Source: Methanolacinia sp964465295
Lineage (GTDB): Archaea; Halobacteriota; Methanomicrobia; Methanomicrobiales; Methanomicrobiaceae
Assembly: GCA_964465295.1 (NCBI GenBank)
Contig: CAYXKC010000009.1
Coordinates: forward strand, 1-36,633
Reading direction: 5' to 3'
DNA: 36,633 nt
Part shown: piece by piece, positions 1 to 8,649 of the stretch
How the letters are laid out: each line of letters starts with the position of its first letter
How positions within the stretch are numbered: position 1 is the first letter of the stretch
Notes under the pieces: generated by a model
Told to the model about the DNA's origin: nothing
The model's database searches: none
What the model saw: only the letters and a program-made list of their open reading frames with translations
Position numbers and translations under genes: made by a program

Positions 1-414
1 GGAGAACTTCAGAGGGTCGCAATTGCACTTTGCCTGTCAAAAGAGGCCGATCTTTATATTCTTGACGAACCGAGCGCTCATCTTGACGTTGAACAGCGTA
101 TGGTTCTCTCAAGGGTTATTAAGCGGCATGCAGAATCGTCCGGTTCAGGTGTCCTTGTAATCGATCATGATATCTATCTTATCGACATGATCAGCGAGAG
201 GCTCTTCGTTTTCGAAGGAGAACCCGGGGTTTCCGGAACCGCCATCGGGCCGCTTGATATGAGAGAAGGTATGAATCATTTCCTAAAGGAGCTTGAAATT
301 ACTTTCAGGAGGGATAAAACCGGCAGACCGAGAATAAATAAACCCGGGAGCTATCTTGATCGGGAACAGAGGTCGGCCGGCGATTATTATTATGCAGAGA
401 TATCAAAAACATAA
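1..414 (+). CDS. ABCE1 / Rli1 ribosome-recycling ATPase, C-terminal fragment
   Basis: The frame is open from base 1, so the 5' part lies outside the window. About 137 residues remain: the end of the second ABC signature (GELQRVAIAL), Walker B (LYILDEPSAHLD, about residues 19-30), the H-loop (VIDHDIYLID) and the ABCE1-specific tail with MREGMNHFLKEL, ITFRRD and a terminal KPGSYLDREQ-type segment followed by YYYAE. ABCE1 is a soluble twin-ATPase with an N-terminal iron-sulfur domain that splits ribosomes after termination; the Fe-S domain and first ATPase domain would be upstream. The tail, not just the ABC motifs, separates it from ordinary transporter ATPases. Identification of the family is firm; only the truncation limits it. 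Confidence 0.93.
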   Translation, partial: GELQRVAIALCLSKEADLYILDEPSAHLDVEQRMVLSRVIKRHAESSGSGVLVIDHDIYLIDMISERLFVFEGEPGVSGTAIGPLDMREGMNHFLKELEITFRRDKTGRPRINKPGSYLDREQRSAGDYYYAEISKT

Positions 415-418
415 TTTT

Positions 419-432
419 AAGTTTATAAAAAA
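419..432 (+). promoter_or_regulatory. TATA-type promoter for the downstream repeat protein
   Basis: An AT-rich box TTTATAAAAAA lies about 38 bases upstream of the ATG at 464. Transcription starting about 25 bases after the box would leave a leader of roughly 12 bases that contains GGTG just before the ATG. This is read by eye only. Confidence 0.4.
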
Positions 433-463
433 GTAACTTAAATTATTAAAATAACGGTGTATT

Positions 464-1660
464 ATGCCTCGCGGGGAGAAATTAACAGATGCTATCCGGT
501 ATGATAAGGTCGATGCTTTAAAAAACGACCTGTTCTTCTATATCGACAGCAATCCTGAGAAGATTACATCGAATATCCCCGTTTTTTTTGGCCATGTCAT
601 GTCTGCACTCGATAATGCATTTCCTGATATTGACAACAACTCATATGACGCGTTTATCGATGCAATATCCTTCCGTATCATGAAGTCAAGCCCTGAGGCA
701 AAGAAGGTTGAATTTCTGGAAAAAATTACATCCAATGCTCTCAGGTGCAAAAAAAAGAAATCAGGGAGATCCACTCTCAGGATACTCTCCGGCGTCAAGC
801 TGCTGGACGTCGGAAAGTACAGGGAGGCTATTGATTATTTCGGAGATTACTGGAAATATGATGCACGTATCGGTATGTATGCCGCTTTTTGCTATTATGC
901 ACTCTCAGAGAATGAAAAAAGGAATATGCTCGGGGAGAAGAACGACCGGCCTACACGTCTCGAACTGCAGGCAAGAGAGACCCTCCTCGAGATGGCTAAA
1001 GTCAAACCTTCGGTAAACCGCTTAAAACAACTCGATATCGACGATACCGAATCGATGGATCGCGCATTCTGGTTAATGACAAAGAAATCGCTGGAATGGT
1101 TTCCGGCAGATAAGTGGTTTCTCCGGATAGGTATCGAAAAGGCCAGGGCCGACGGGAATGAAGATAAAAGATCGCAGCTTCTCTCATATGCCGTTGAGAA
1201 ATTCTATAACGACCAAAATTTCCTAAGAGAGAATTTTTATCTTAAACTTGAAAAAAGAGACGGGGTGGGTGCTGCAGGGATTGTAAAACAGATGATCCAG
1301 CAGAACCCTAAGAGCCTTGAGCCTTTTTATTACGGAATCAAGTTGTCTCTTCTCTCAAACAGTAAAAATTCATATAATGAATTCAGGGACACCGCTCTTG
1401 AAAAGGGTATGCCCAATTACCTGGTGCAGCTGTTCGATCTTGCAATCTATGTCATGCGTGATGAACAGAAGGAGGCAAAAATTCAGTTTAAACAGTTAAA
1501 AAAGAGGTTTAAATCCCTGAATTTTTATCTGGTAGCACTTGAATATCTTATGAACGACATATTCCTCGAAGATGATGAGAAACGGCGGAAGACCTCAAAA
1601 AACGCCTTCTTTGAATCAATAGACAAATACGCGATGCAGGTTATGAAGATCCAGGAATAA
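464..1660 (+). CDS. Uncharacterised alpha-helical (TPR-like) repeat protein
   Basis: A 398-residue soluble protein with no signal peptide or membrane segment. It reads as a chain of amphipathic helix pairs, for example LLDVGKYREAIDYFGDY and the segment around MYAAFCYYAL, which is the spacing expected of tetratricopeptide-like solenoids; no catalytic motif is visible. It is lysine-rich near residues 95-102 (RCKKKKSGR). It starts at an ATG with its own TATA-like box 38 bases upstream and faces the beta-propeller gene tail to tail. A scaffold role is inference from the fold type only. I do not recognise a named family, and the helical-repeat assignment itself is moderate. Confidence 0.7.
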   Translation: MPRGEKLTDAIRYDKVDALKNDLFFYIDSNPEKITSNIPVFFGHVMSALDNAFPDIDNNSYDAFIDAISFRIMKSSPEAKKVEFLEKITSNALRCKKKKSGRSTLRILSGVKLLDVGKYREAIDYFGDYWKYDARIGMYAAFCYYALSENEKRNMLGEKNDRPTRLELQARETLLEMAKVKPSVNRLKQLDIDDTESMDRAFWLMTKKSLEWFPADKWFLRIGIEKARADGNEDKRSQLLSYAVEKFYNDQNFLRENFYLKLEKRDGVGAAGIVKQMIQQNPKSLEPFYYGIKLSLLSNSKNSYNEFRDTALEKGMPNYLVQLFDLAIYVMRDEQKEAKIQFKQLKKRFKSLNFYLVALEYLMNDIFLEDDEKRRKTSKNAFFESIDKYAMQVMKIQE

Positions 1661-1688
1661 AAAAAGAAAAACTCACTTTTTTCTTAAG
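1661..1688. terminator. Bidirectional A/T-rich terminator between convergent genes
   Basis: AAGAAAAA (1664-1671) and TTTTTCTT (1678-1685) form a weak hairpin around CTCAC, giving a U-run on either strand. It lies in the 35 bases between two convergent stop codons, where archaeal U-tract termination is expected in both directions. Confidence 0.5.
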
Positions 1689-1695
1689 TTTCCGT

Positions 1696-2778
1696 TTATT
1701 TTATTATACGATCAATCAGCGGGTATCCTGCGGATGACGAATCGGGTTTGATCTCGATGGAAGATAAGGCAATAAATTCAGGTTCGAAATAATACCCGAC
1801 TGTTCTTTTGGTATTGAACCACCATCTTCCATTTTTATCGACAAAGACTGAATCGACATAGTTGTCTGACAGCCCCTCGAACCTTGTCAGGTGTTTAAAA
1901 ATCCCCCCTTCGTCCATGCAAAAGATACCGTTATCGGTTCCAATGATGTACCTGCCGTTTTTGGAAACCGAAATATCAAGGATTTTATTTGTACCCGGAG
2001 AGAGATCCCCGGTATTAAAGATGTGTTCCCCCCCGTAAGGGTAGCGGTAAAACACTGCATCGGTACTGTTGAAAAAGATGACTCCTCCAAGCGGGGAAGA
2101 TACGATCTCTGTCATATCCCGGTTTATGAGCGGGTCTGATATCTTCTGAAACGAGATATTTTCAAGCCCGCCCTCTCCTCCTGAATAGAAATACTGGCCG
2201 CCGGAGGCGGATGAGGCATATAGAATATCGGTGGAATAATCCACTTCCAGGTCGCTGATGCGGTTTGCGGTGAGTCCTGCCGGTTCCCCGGGCTGAACCC
2301 ATGAGAATCTTCCGTTATAATAGTAAAAAACTCCTGAATCTCCAGTTGCTATCCACATTATTCTTCCCTGGCGTTTTAATTTGTTGACAGATACGTCAAA
2401 CAGGATCCCGTCCGTCTGGCGGATGGTAAAAGGTTTGGAATAGCCGTTATAGATCTGGATCCCGTTTGCATAACCTATCCAGAGGTTGTTCAGGTAGTCA
2501 TATTCCAGTTCCTGGATATAATCGTCAAGTGGAATGCCTTCGAGGTAGCCCCGGTTGTCTTTGGGCATTGCATGCATCGTCGTCCATTCTTCACCGTCGA
2601 AGATCGATAAACCGTTTGATGTTGCAAAAAGAACCCTGCCGCCGGTTCCATCACATATCTCCATGACATCCGCTGTGGCAACAGAATCCGATCCAGGCCA
2701 GAACTGAACCAGCTCTGCCGAAACCGGAGAAAAAAATATGCAGAATAAGAAGATGATGATTGTCAGATCTCTAAACAT
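1696..2778 (-). CDS. Secreted beta-propeller protein at the end of the che operon
   Basis: A 360-residue protein with a clear Sec signal peptide: a hydrophobic core (LTIIIFLFCIFF) and a likely cleavage after SPVSA at about residue 21. The rest is built from about six or seven short repeats of the two-component-regulator-propeller type: an 'L/I-WIG/A-T-x-x-G-I/V-x-x-Y-x-G' strand pattern seen in LFATSNGLSIFDG, LWIGYANGIQIYNG, MWIATGDSGVFYYYNG and YIIGTDNGIFCMDEGG. Such repeats usually form the sensor part of hybrid kinases, but here there is no kinase or membrane anchor after them. The start codon lies inside the end of cheD (16-base overlap), so it is translationally coupled to the chemotaxis genes. 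An extracellular ligand-binding or surface role is inferred. Confidence 0.8.
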   Translation of the reverse strand: MFRDLTIIIFLFCIFFSPVSAELVQFWPGSDSVATADVMEICDGTGGRVLFATSNGLSIFDGEEWTTMHAMPKDNRGYLEGIPLDDYIQELEYDYLNNLWIGYANGIQIYNGYSKPFTIRQTDGILFDVSVNKLKRQGRIMWIATGDSGVFYYYNGRFSWVQPGEPAGLTANRISDLEVDYSTDILYASSASGGQYFYSGGEGGLENISFQKISDPLINRDMTEIVSSPLGGVIFFNSTDAVFYRYPYGGEHIFNTGDLSPGTNKILDISVSKNGRYIIGTDNGIFCMDEGGIFKHLTRFEGLSDNYVDSVFVDKNGRWWFNTKRTVGYYFEPEFIALSSIEIKPDSSSAGYPLIDRIIK

Positions 2779-3254
2779 GTACCGTCCGCCCGCCTGACTA
2801 CGATGACACCCTTGCGGCCCGGATCATACATAATCGATCTTCCTACACTGCCCCCCGTATCCTCACCTTCAAGAGGGATATTGTAACTGCCGAGTGCCTC
2901 CTTTACAGCCTCGATATTTCTCCCGCCGATATCCAGGTTTCCTTTAAACTGCTTGAACATGCTTGATCCGCCGGCGATCTTCGCAATAATGTCTCTCTTG
3001 TTGCTTCCGTCGGCAATCAGTTCATCCATTATCGCCGGAACAGCCGTATCCGCAAATTTGCCGGGTCGATCCTTTTTTTCATTGCTGTTTGGCAGCATGA
3101 CATGGGCAACTCCTCCGACAGATCTCTTTCTGTCGTGCAGCACCACGGCTATGCATGAACCGAGACCTATGGAGGTCATGATGAAATTTCCGGTCTTCAG
3201 TTCGCCAATCCCGATATTTGTTCCTTTAATCTCCGGTTTTTTTGACTGTTCCAT
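2763..3254 (-). CDS. cheD: CheD, chemoreceptor glutamine deamidase / CheC partner
   Basis: CheD deamidates receptor glutamines and, bound to CheC, raises CheC phosphatase activity. The protein (163 residues from the ATG at 3254) has the active-site block IGLGSCIAV with Cys34, and His51 in AHVMLP at the usual 17-residue spacing. The position normally held by the third active-site residue, Thr, appears to be Ser28. The family glycine stretch KIAGGSSMF is also present. I chose the ATG at 3254 because GGTTGAG lies about 8 bases before it; an in-frame TTG at 3266 would add four residues. It follows cheC closely and overlaps the beta-propeller gene. Confidence 0.93.
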   Translation of the reverse strand: MEQSKKPEIKGTNIGIGELKTGNFIMTSIGLGSCIAVVLHDRKRSVGGVAHVMLPNSNEKKDRPGKFADTAVPAIMDELIADGSNKRDIIAKIAGGSSMFKQFKGNLDIGGRNIEAVKEALGSYNIPLEGEDTGGSVGRSIMYDPGRKGVIVVRRADGTCLEI

Positions 3255-3276
3255 CAGATATCTCAACCATCAGGTG

Positions 3277-3882
3277 TTATGATATAATCTTTTCCAGTAG
3301 CGAGAGTATGGTTTTTAGCGTGTTTTCATCGGGAAGCATTACGATGGTGCTCTCGATATTATGTGTGCTGCATGACAATTCTGTTTTAAATAATATAATC
3401 TCATTTATGTCGACAGCAACCTGGGCAACAACACTTGCAAAGGCTGCATGAGACATGTCAATGGCAATCGCCGGGGGTGACGGGAGCATGACAACTCCAA
3501 GAAGTGCGGCTGTTGCATCCAGGAACTGTGACACCATGATATTTCCTACTTCAAGAAGTGCACTCTCATCCATTTCGTTTAATTCCCTGTCACTGTCTGT
3601 CGATCCAAGCATCGTGTTGGTCAGATTTATTGCAGAATCCTTGGGAATATGGAGTATTACATATCCGCCGGGGCTGATCTCCCCCTGGATTTCAAATACT
3701 ACCAGTGCTGCTATTTCATCTCCAAAATGTTCTGAGATCTCGGATATATCTATGACTCTCGCCTCTGGGACCGTCATATAGATCTCCGACATCAGCATTG
3801 TAGACAGAGAGGTGGCTGCATGTGATGCACCAATATTTCCCAATTCTTTCATCGCGTCAAGTTGCGCTTCGGTTAATTCCAT
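3277..3882 (-). CDS. cheC: CheC, CheY-P phosphatase
   Basis: A 201-residue CheC-type phosphatase, which removes phosphate from CheY. Both copies of the catalytic helix signature are intact: MKELGNIGASHAATSL near residue 11 and LLEVGNIMVSQFLDA near residue 110, each with the Glu and Asn that position the attacking water. It therefore looks active rather than a CheX-like or degenerate form. A ribosome site GGGAGAA lies before the ATG. It sits between cheA and cheD, the partner that normally activates it. Confidence 0.94.
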   Translation of the reverse strand: MELTEAQLDAMKELGNIGASHAATSLSTMLMSEIYMTVPEARVIDISEISEHFGDEIAALVVFEIQGEISPGGYVILHIPKDSAINLTNTMLGSTDSDRELNEMDESALLEVGNIMVSQFLDATAALLGVVMLPSPPAIAIDMSHAAFASVVAQVAVDINEIILFKTELSCSTHNIESTIVMLPDENTLKTILSLLEKIIS

Positions 3883-3899
3883 CTTAATTCTCCCACTTT

Positions 3900-6305
3900 T
3901 TATGTTATCATGGTGTTGACATCCAGGATCGGAACGACGTCCCCGTCCCCGGGTATGGTCACTCCTCCCACCCCTGGACAGGTTCCGATAATATTGCTTA
4001 CGGGTTTAACGACAATCTCCTGCTGTCCTTCGACTACGTCTACGGGTATACAGCATTTTGAACCCTGGTACTGCAATATCACCACTATACCGCTCTGTTT
4101 TGCAGGTCCGAACATCTCATCCAGTCGGTGAAGCTGCAAGACTTCATCTCTAAGCAGTATGGCTTCGCTTTTTCCGATCCTGTTAATGTCCTTCAGGTTG
4201 ATCTTGGCCACTTCCACTACCGTGTTGATCGGTATTGCACACCTGCGGTTGTTTATGCGGACCATCATCACTTCAATAATGGCCATTGTCGGGGGGAGGG
4301 TGAGTGTAAATGTAGACCCTTCTCCTTCAACGGTTTTGACCCTGATAGAACCTTTCAGGGATTCGATCGTGCTCTTTACAACATCAAGTCCTACTCCACG
4401 TCCGCTGATGTCACTGATAACCTCAGCGGTTGAAAATCCCGGAAGGAACAGTAATCCGGGGACCTCTTCATCCGGCAGGTTGTCAGCATCTTCCTGCGAT
4501 AAAATCCCCTTTTCAACGGCCTTCCTGAGGACTTTATCCCTGCTGATACCATTTCCGTCATCTGAGAGTTCGATAATTACGTTGCCCTGGTCGCGGTATG
4601 CCGTAAGTTTAAGGGTACCTTTGGGGTTCTTTCCCGCGGCAGTTCTCTCTGCAGGAGTTTCAAGACCATGGTTTACTCCGTTTCTTATCAGGTGAAGGAG
4701 AGGATCGCCGAGGCCGTCAATTACACTCCTGTCAAGTTCGGTCTCCCCGCCGGTCATGATAAATTCGACCTCCTTTCCGTCATGATGTGCAACATCCCTT
4801 ACGACCCTCGGGAACCTGTTGAATATATGATTGAGCGGGATCATCCTGATATACATCATCAGGTTCTGGAGGTCGGATATCGACCTGCTGACCATATTTA
4901 AGGCTTCGTCCATATCTTTGATCTGGTATTCCTTGGAGATCTGCTTAAGACGACCGCCGTTAATTACAAGATCCTCGACCAGGTTCATCATCTGGTCAAG
5001 GCGGGAGATGTCGACCCTGAGATTCTTAACTTCACGCTTCTTTCCGTTATCCCTGCCTCTTTCCCTGGGTTTGGCCGCATCTTCCTCCTCTTCAGTTGCA
5101 TCAGCATGTGATATTTTTTCGGCAGGTAAAATATCTGCTGTTTCCGGAGGGATTATTTCATCTTTGGTTTCGGGAATCTCTTTTTTACCTGAATCTGTTG
5201 GCTTTTCTGTATCACGGATCTCATCTCCTGCAGAAATCTCCTCTCCAAAGGGTTCGATCTTCACATCCCTGATCTCTGTACCTGATGCTCTTTGAAGGAT
5301 CTCGGATTCCGGTCTGTCGCTTGAGATAATAACTTCAAATGTATCCTTAATCTCTCCTGAATCGATCTCTTCAACAGTAGGGGAGGTCATTATTATATTC
5401 CCGATCTTTTCGAGATTCTGCAGGACGATCATCGCCCTTACATCTTTCATCCCACATTCGGGTTCTATTGTGATATTCAGCTTGTATTCAGGTATTTTTT
5501 CAGAGATATCTTCACCAACCGGAAGAACATCTACATTTTTGACATCGGTTATAAATGCAGCACTTTTCAGGGCTTCATCACCGGAATCGCTTTCTATCAG
5601 GATTTCGAGTTCTTCTCCGATAAGACCCTCATCTATATCTTCGGCGGAAGGATTGCTGGATATTATCTGGCCCAGTTCTTCGAGATTCTGCAGGACGATC
5701 AGGGCTCTTACATCCTTCATGTTGCAGTCTTTTGCAATGACAATCTTTAATTTATATCTCTGTATCCTGGGAATAACCGGAGTTCCTGATATTGAAGGTT
5801 CCCCTGGGATATCCTCACTCACAGACGGATAAGGAACCGGCTCATCCATTTCGCCTGAGATTTCTTCAACTTCAGGTACAAAAAGGTCTTCTTCCATCCC
5901 GGGTGCAGGAACACCTCCATTACCTCCCGTCTCGTAATCCTTCAGTTTATCAACGAGATCCTCTGCATCTATCGTAGAACTGTCTCCACCGGATTCGATA
6001 TCTTCGATCATTTCCTCGATACGATCGGTGCAGGCCAGGAGTATGTCGGTAAGTTCAGGAGAGATATCCAGTTCTCCGCTCCTGATACAATGAAAAACAT
6101 CCTCCATCTTGTGGCACAGATGCTCCATCTGCATATAACCCATCGATGCAGACATTCCTTTCAGGGTGTGGGCGGCACGGAATATCTCATCGATTGCTGT
6201 GTCGTCAGAACCCTCTTCTAATACCAGAATATTATTTACTATTGTTTCATGGTTTTCCAATGATTCTGCAACAAATAATTTTCTGTAAGAGTCCTCGTCA
6301 GTCAT
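3900..6305 (-). CDS. cheA: CheA, chemotaxis histidine kinase with a duplicated P2 domain
   Basis: An 801-residue cytoplasmic kinase that phosphorylates CheY and CheB in response to receptors. Domains in order: Hpt (P1) with the phospho-accepting His46 in AAHTLKGMSASMG; two successive P2-like modules at about residues 183-265 and 270-350, each starting YKL.I.I, with a C.MKDVRA.IVLQNLE motif; an acidic linker; the P3 dimerisation helices; the HATPase (N-box HLIRNGVNHGLE, G-boxes LSDDGNGIS and GRGVGLDVV); and a C-terminal CheW-like P5 domain. The usual Asp of the N-box (RNxxDHG) is Asn here; the catalytic Asn of RN is kept. GGAGTGATTT precedes the ATG. It lies four bases from cheB. Confidence 0.96.
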   Translation of the reverse strand: MTDEDSYRKLFVAESLENHETIVNNILVLEEGSDDTAIDEIFRAAHTLKGMSASMGYMQMEHLCHKMEDVFHCIRSGELDISPELTDILLACTDRIEEMIEDIESGGDSSTIDAEDLVDKLKDYETGGNGGVPAPGMEEDLFVPEVEEISGEMDEPVPYPSVSEDIPGEPSISGTPVIPRIQRYKLKIVIAKDCNMKDVRALIVLQNLEELGQIISSNPSAEDIDEGLIGEELEILIESDSGDEALKSAAFITDVKNVDVLPVGEDISEKIPEYKLNITIEPECGMKDVRAMIVLQNLEKIGNIIMTSPTVEEIDSGEIKDTFEVIISSDRPESEILQRASGTEIRDVKIEPFGEEISAGDEIRDTEKPTDSGKKEIPETKDEIIPPETADILPAEKISHADATEEEEDAAKPRERGRDNGKKREVKNLRVDISRLDQMMNLVEDLVINGGRLKQISKEYQIKDMDEALNMVSRSISDLQNLMMYIRMIPLNHIFNRFPRVVRDVAHHDGKEVEFIMTGGETELDRSVIDGLGDPLLHLIRNGVNHGLETPAERTAAGKNPKGTLKLTAYRDQGNVIIELSDDGNGISRDKVLRKAVEKGILSQEDADNLPDEEVPGLLFLPGFSTAEVISDISGRGVGLDVVKSTIESLKGSIRVKTVEGEGSTFTLTLPPTMAIIEVMMVRINNRRCAIPINTVVEVAKINLKDINRIGKSEAILLRDEVLQLHRLDEMFGPAKQSGIVVILQYQGSKCCIPVDVVEGQQEIVVKPVSNIIGTCPGVGGVTIPGDGDVVPILDVNTMIT

Positions 6306-6308
6306 AAA

Positions 6309-7331
6309 TCACTCCAAAGCAGCTACTGATCTTATAATATCTCTCGGAATTGATTTCAGCGGAAGTATCTTATCCACGCTGTTTCTCTCAAGTGCTGATC
6401 TTGCCATACCATATACGAGGCAGTCGTCTTCCTTTACAACGATTGTCCTGCCACCGGATGTTCGTATATGTGCCATTCCTTCTCCGCCGTCACTTCCCAT
6501 GCCGCTTAGTATAACTCCCATTGCTCTTTTTCCAAATACTTTGGCTCCTGATGAGAAGGTTTTATCAACTGCAGGCCTTACTGCATGAACGGGAGGGGCT
6601 TTGGAATGGGTGATCTTTCCACCCATAGTCCCGTCAGGGAGAGGATTTGCGGATATGATGGTGTGAAATCCTCCTTTTGAAACATAGACTGTTCCTTTGT
6701 TGAGAGTCTCGCTGTTCTCCGTCTCTTTCACATTCAGGGGGGATATCCTGTTAAGCCTCTCTGCAAGCGATGCAGTGAATCCTGCGGGCATGTGCTGTGT
6801 GATCACAACCGCTGCATTTAGATCGGATTTGAGCGAAGATACAATCGTGTCCAGCATCGGCGGCCCTCCTGCAGATGATCCAATCATGACAAGATTCTCT
6901 GCAGGCCGCTGGACAATTCTTGGTTTATCCGTGATGGAAGGTATTGTTATAAGATGTTTGATCTTTGAGATAAGTTCCTGTTCAATACCCCTGATCTTAC
7001 CCAGGTTTTTCGGTTTCAGCATAAAATCGTCTGCACCGAGATCAAGACCCCTCTTTGTAAGTTCGGCATCCTTTGATGTAAGGGTGGAGAGCATCAGGAT
7101 TTTTGGGCGGTTTTCAAAGGACTGAAGTTCTTCCAAAACCTCAATGCCGTTCATATTAGGCATCTGGATGTCAAGTGTGATGACATCGGGAGAGAGCTCT
7201 TCGATCTTCTTCAGTGCCTCTCTTCCGTCATCAGCAGTACCTATAACCTCTATTGAAGGATCTTTGCCAAGAAGATCTATGAGGACCGTCCGCATGAAGA
7301 CGGAATCGTCGATAACAAGAACTCTTATCAT
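6309..7331 (-). CDS. cheB: CheB, receptor methylesterase/glutamine deamidase
   Basis: A 340-residue CheB that removes methyl groups from chemoreceptors after phosphorylation by CheA. The N-terminal receiver has Asp8, Asp9 and the phospho-site Asp54 (TLDIQMPNMNG). After a linker rich in basic and proline residues comes the esterase domain with Ser153 in IGSSAGGPP, His180 in ITQHMPAGF and the Asp motif LSGMGSDGGEGM. All catalytic residues are visible. It lies 18 bases after cheY and 3 before cheA. Presence of CheB implies a CheR methyltransferase elsewhere, since none is in the window. Confidence 0.96.
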   Translation of the reverse strand: MIRVLVIDDSVFMRTVLIDLLGKDPSIEVIGTADDGREALKKIEELSPDVITLDIQMPNMNGIEVLEELQSFENRPKILMLSTLTSKDAELTKRGLDLGADDFMLKPKNLGKIRGIEQELISKIKHLITIPSITDKPRIVQRPAENLVMIGSSAGGPPMLDTIVSSLKSDLNAAVVITQHMPAGFTASLAERLNRISPLNVKETENSETLNKGTVYVSKGGFHTIISANPLPDGTMGGKITHSKAPPVHAVRPAVDKTFSSGAKVFGKRAMGVILSGMGSDGGEGMAHIRTSGGRTIVVKEDDCLVYGMARSALERNSVDKILPLKSIPRDIIRSVAALE

Positions 7332-7349
7332 ATCGGTTTTCAGCTGACT

Positions 7350-7712
7350 TTACGAACTCAATACGTTGTTCACTTCTTCCAGCACCTTAGGAGCCTGGAA
7401 TGGTTTGACGATATATCCCTTTGCTCCCGACTTAATTGCAAGCTTGACCATCTGTTCCTGTCCTACGGCAGTGCACATAACTACCTTTGCAGAGGGGTCT
7501 TCGGCCATTATCGCTTTTAATGCCTCAATGCCGTTCATCTTCGGCATCACGACATCCATGGTGACAAGGTCGGGTTTGAGGCTCTTGTATTTTTCAACAG
7601 CCTCTTCTCCGTTTTCTGCTTCACCTACTATGTCATGAGATCCGGAAAACAGAATATTTTTCAGGAGTGTTCTCATGAACATGGTATCATCTACAACTAA
7701 AATCCTTCCCAT
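7350..7712 (-). CDS. cheY: CheY, chemotaxis response regulator
   Basis: A 120-residue stand-alone receiver domain. Acidic pocket Asp8 and Asp9 (VVDDTMFMR), phospho-site Asp53 (TMDVVMPKMNG), the conserved Thr in MCTAVGQ and Lys in YIVKPF are all present. In archaea phospho-CheY acts through CheF on the archaellum motor, not on a FliM switch. It is preceded by a 102-base gap holding a U-rich tract after cheF, so cheY and the genes after it may have a promoter of their own; no strong Shine-Dalgarno site is seen before the ATG. Confidence 0.95.
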   Translation of the reverse strand: MGRILVVDDTMFMRTLLKNILFSGSHDIVGEAENGEEAVEKYKSLKPDLVTMDVVMPKMNGIEALKAIMAEDPSAKVVMCTAVGQEQMVKLAIKSGAKGYIVKPFQAPKVLEEVNNVLSS

Positions 7713-7786
7713 TCTGAATCATTATTAGTTCTTCTACAACCGCTATTAAGACTATCGAAAATCACATACTTTTCTGGAAAGGATAT

Positions 7787-7811
7787 TTCAAAAAAAAAGA
7801 GAAGAGAAAAA
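7787..7811 (-). terminator. U-rich terminator-like tract after cheF
   Basis: On the minus strand, just after the cheF stop, the sequence runs TTTTTCTCTTCTC followed by nine T. Archaeal RNA polymerase terminates at such tracts, so arl/cheF and cheY-cheD transcripts may be partly separated here. Confidence 0.5.
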
Positions 7812-7814
7812 CAT

Positions 7815-8624
7815 TCATGTCTTTACGGCTTCATTAACGAAACGGACTCCCTTTGTTGTAAGTTTGACCTCCCTTCTTGTCATTACAACCTCGACCAGGC
7901 CCTTTTTAATCAGTTTATCATATATCTTTTCGATATCCTTGTGCGAAATATTGACCATCTTCTCTATTGCATGAGAGTCCATACCGGAATATACCAGCAT
8001 TGCAACCTGTGCAGAGATGTCATCGACATCTCCGGCATTGATCTCGGTTCCTTTTGTCGCATCTTTGAGATAATTGAAAAGTATCTGCAGGGTTGTCAGC
8101 GGGCAGAGAACAAAACTGGTAACAACCTCGTCATTTTCAATATTTACGATCTGGACGACATCCGAGTCTTTTTCCTGCACCTCTCTCTTTGTAATCTCAA
8201 TTCCGGTTACTTCGGCAAGAGGGATGCATATCTGTTTATTTTTGCTAACAAACCAGATTCCCGTCTTTAATACGGCTATTGCACCTTTATCCCACGATGC
8301 GTTGCTGACCATTACGCCTCCCCGGATTGCAGGGGACATGAAGTACGCCATGAGCCTGTATGCCGAACAGCCCATGATGATTGTTTTCTTTAGTATCTGT
8401 AGAACCTTGGGGATGGATGCAATCCTGAACGAGTCACCTTTTTTTGTACTGATCGTGATGATGTTCTTCTTTTCCTCAAGGTCGTCTATGGATTTGATCT
8501 TAATTTCGGTCGATACGGGGTCGGGGATTACAATTTTTTCTTCACTAACTCCTATCTTGATTGAAACCCATTTGCCTTCATGTTCAATCTTTACAGGTAC
8601 CTGTGTCATTGTATTGTCAGCCAT
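7815..8624 (-). CDS. cheF: CheF, archaeal adaptor between CheY and the archaellum
   Basis: A 269-residue protein of the archaea-only CheF family (formerly DUF439), which binds phospho-CheY and the ArlC/D/E ring. Recognition rests on the beta-rich N-terminal part, the central block with AYFMSPAIRGGVMVSNASWDKG (quoted here over positions about 93-114 in abbreviated form: MSPAIRGG, SNASWDKG), and a C-terminal winged-helix-like tail (ISHKDIEKIYDKLIKKGLV). It lies between the archaellum genes and cheY, the arrangement expected for a coupling protein. A ribosome site AGGGGTTGA lies before the ATG. No membrane segment is visible. Confidence 0.9.
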   Translation of the reverse strand: MADNTMTQVPVKIEHEGKWVSIKIGVSEEKIVIPDPVSTEIKIKSIDDLEEKKNIITISTKKGDSFRIASIPKVLQILKKTIIMGCSAYRLMAYFMSPAIRGGVMVSNASWDKGAIAVLKTGIWFVSKNKQICIPLAEVTGIEITKREVQEKDSDVVQIVNIENDEVVTSFVLCPLTTLQILFNYLKDATKGTEINAGDVDDISAQVAMLVYSGMDSHAIEKMVNISHKDIEKIYDKLIKKGLVEVVMTRREVKLTTKGVRFVNEAVKT

Positions 8625-8649
8625 TATTCAACCCCTATTGTTATAATAT

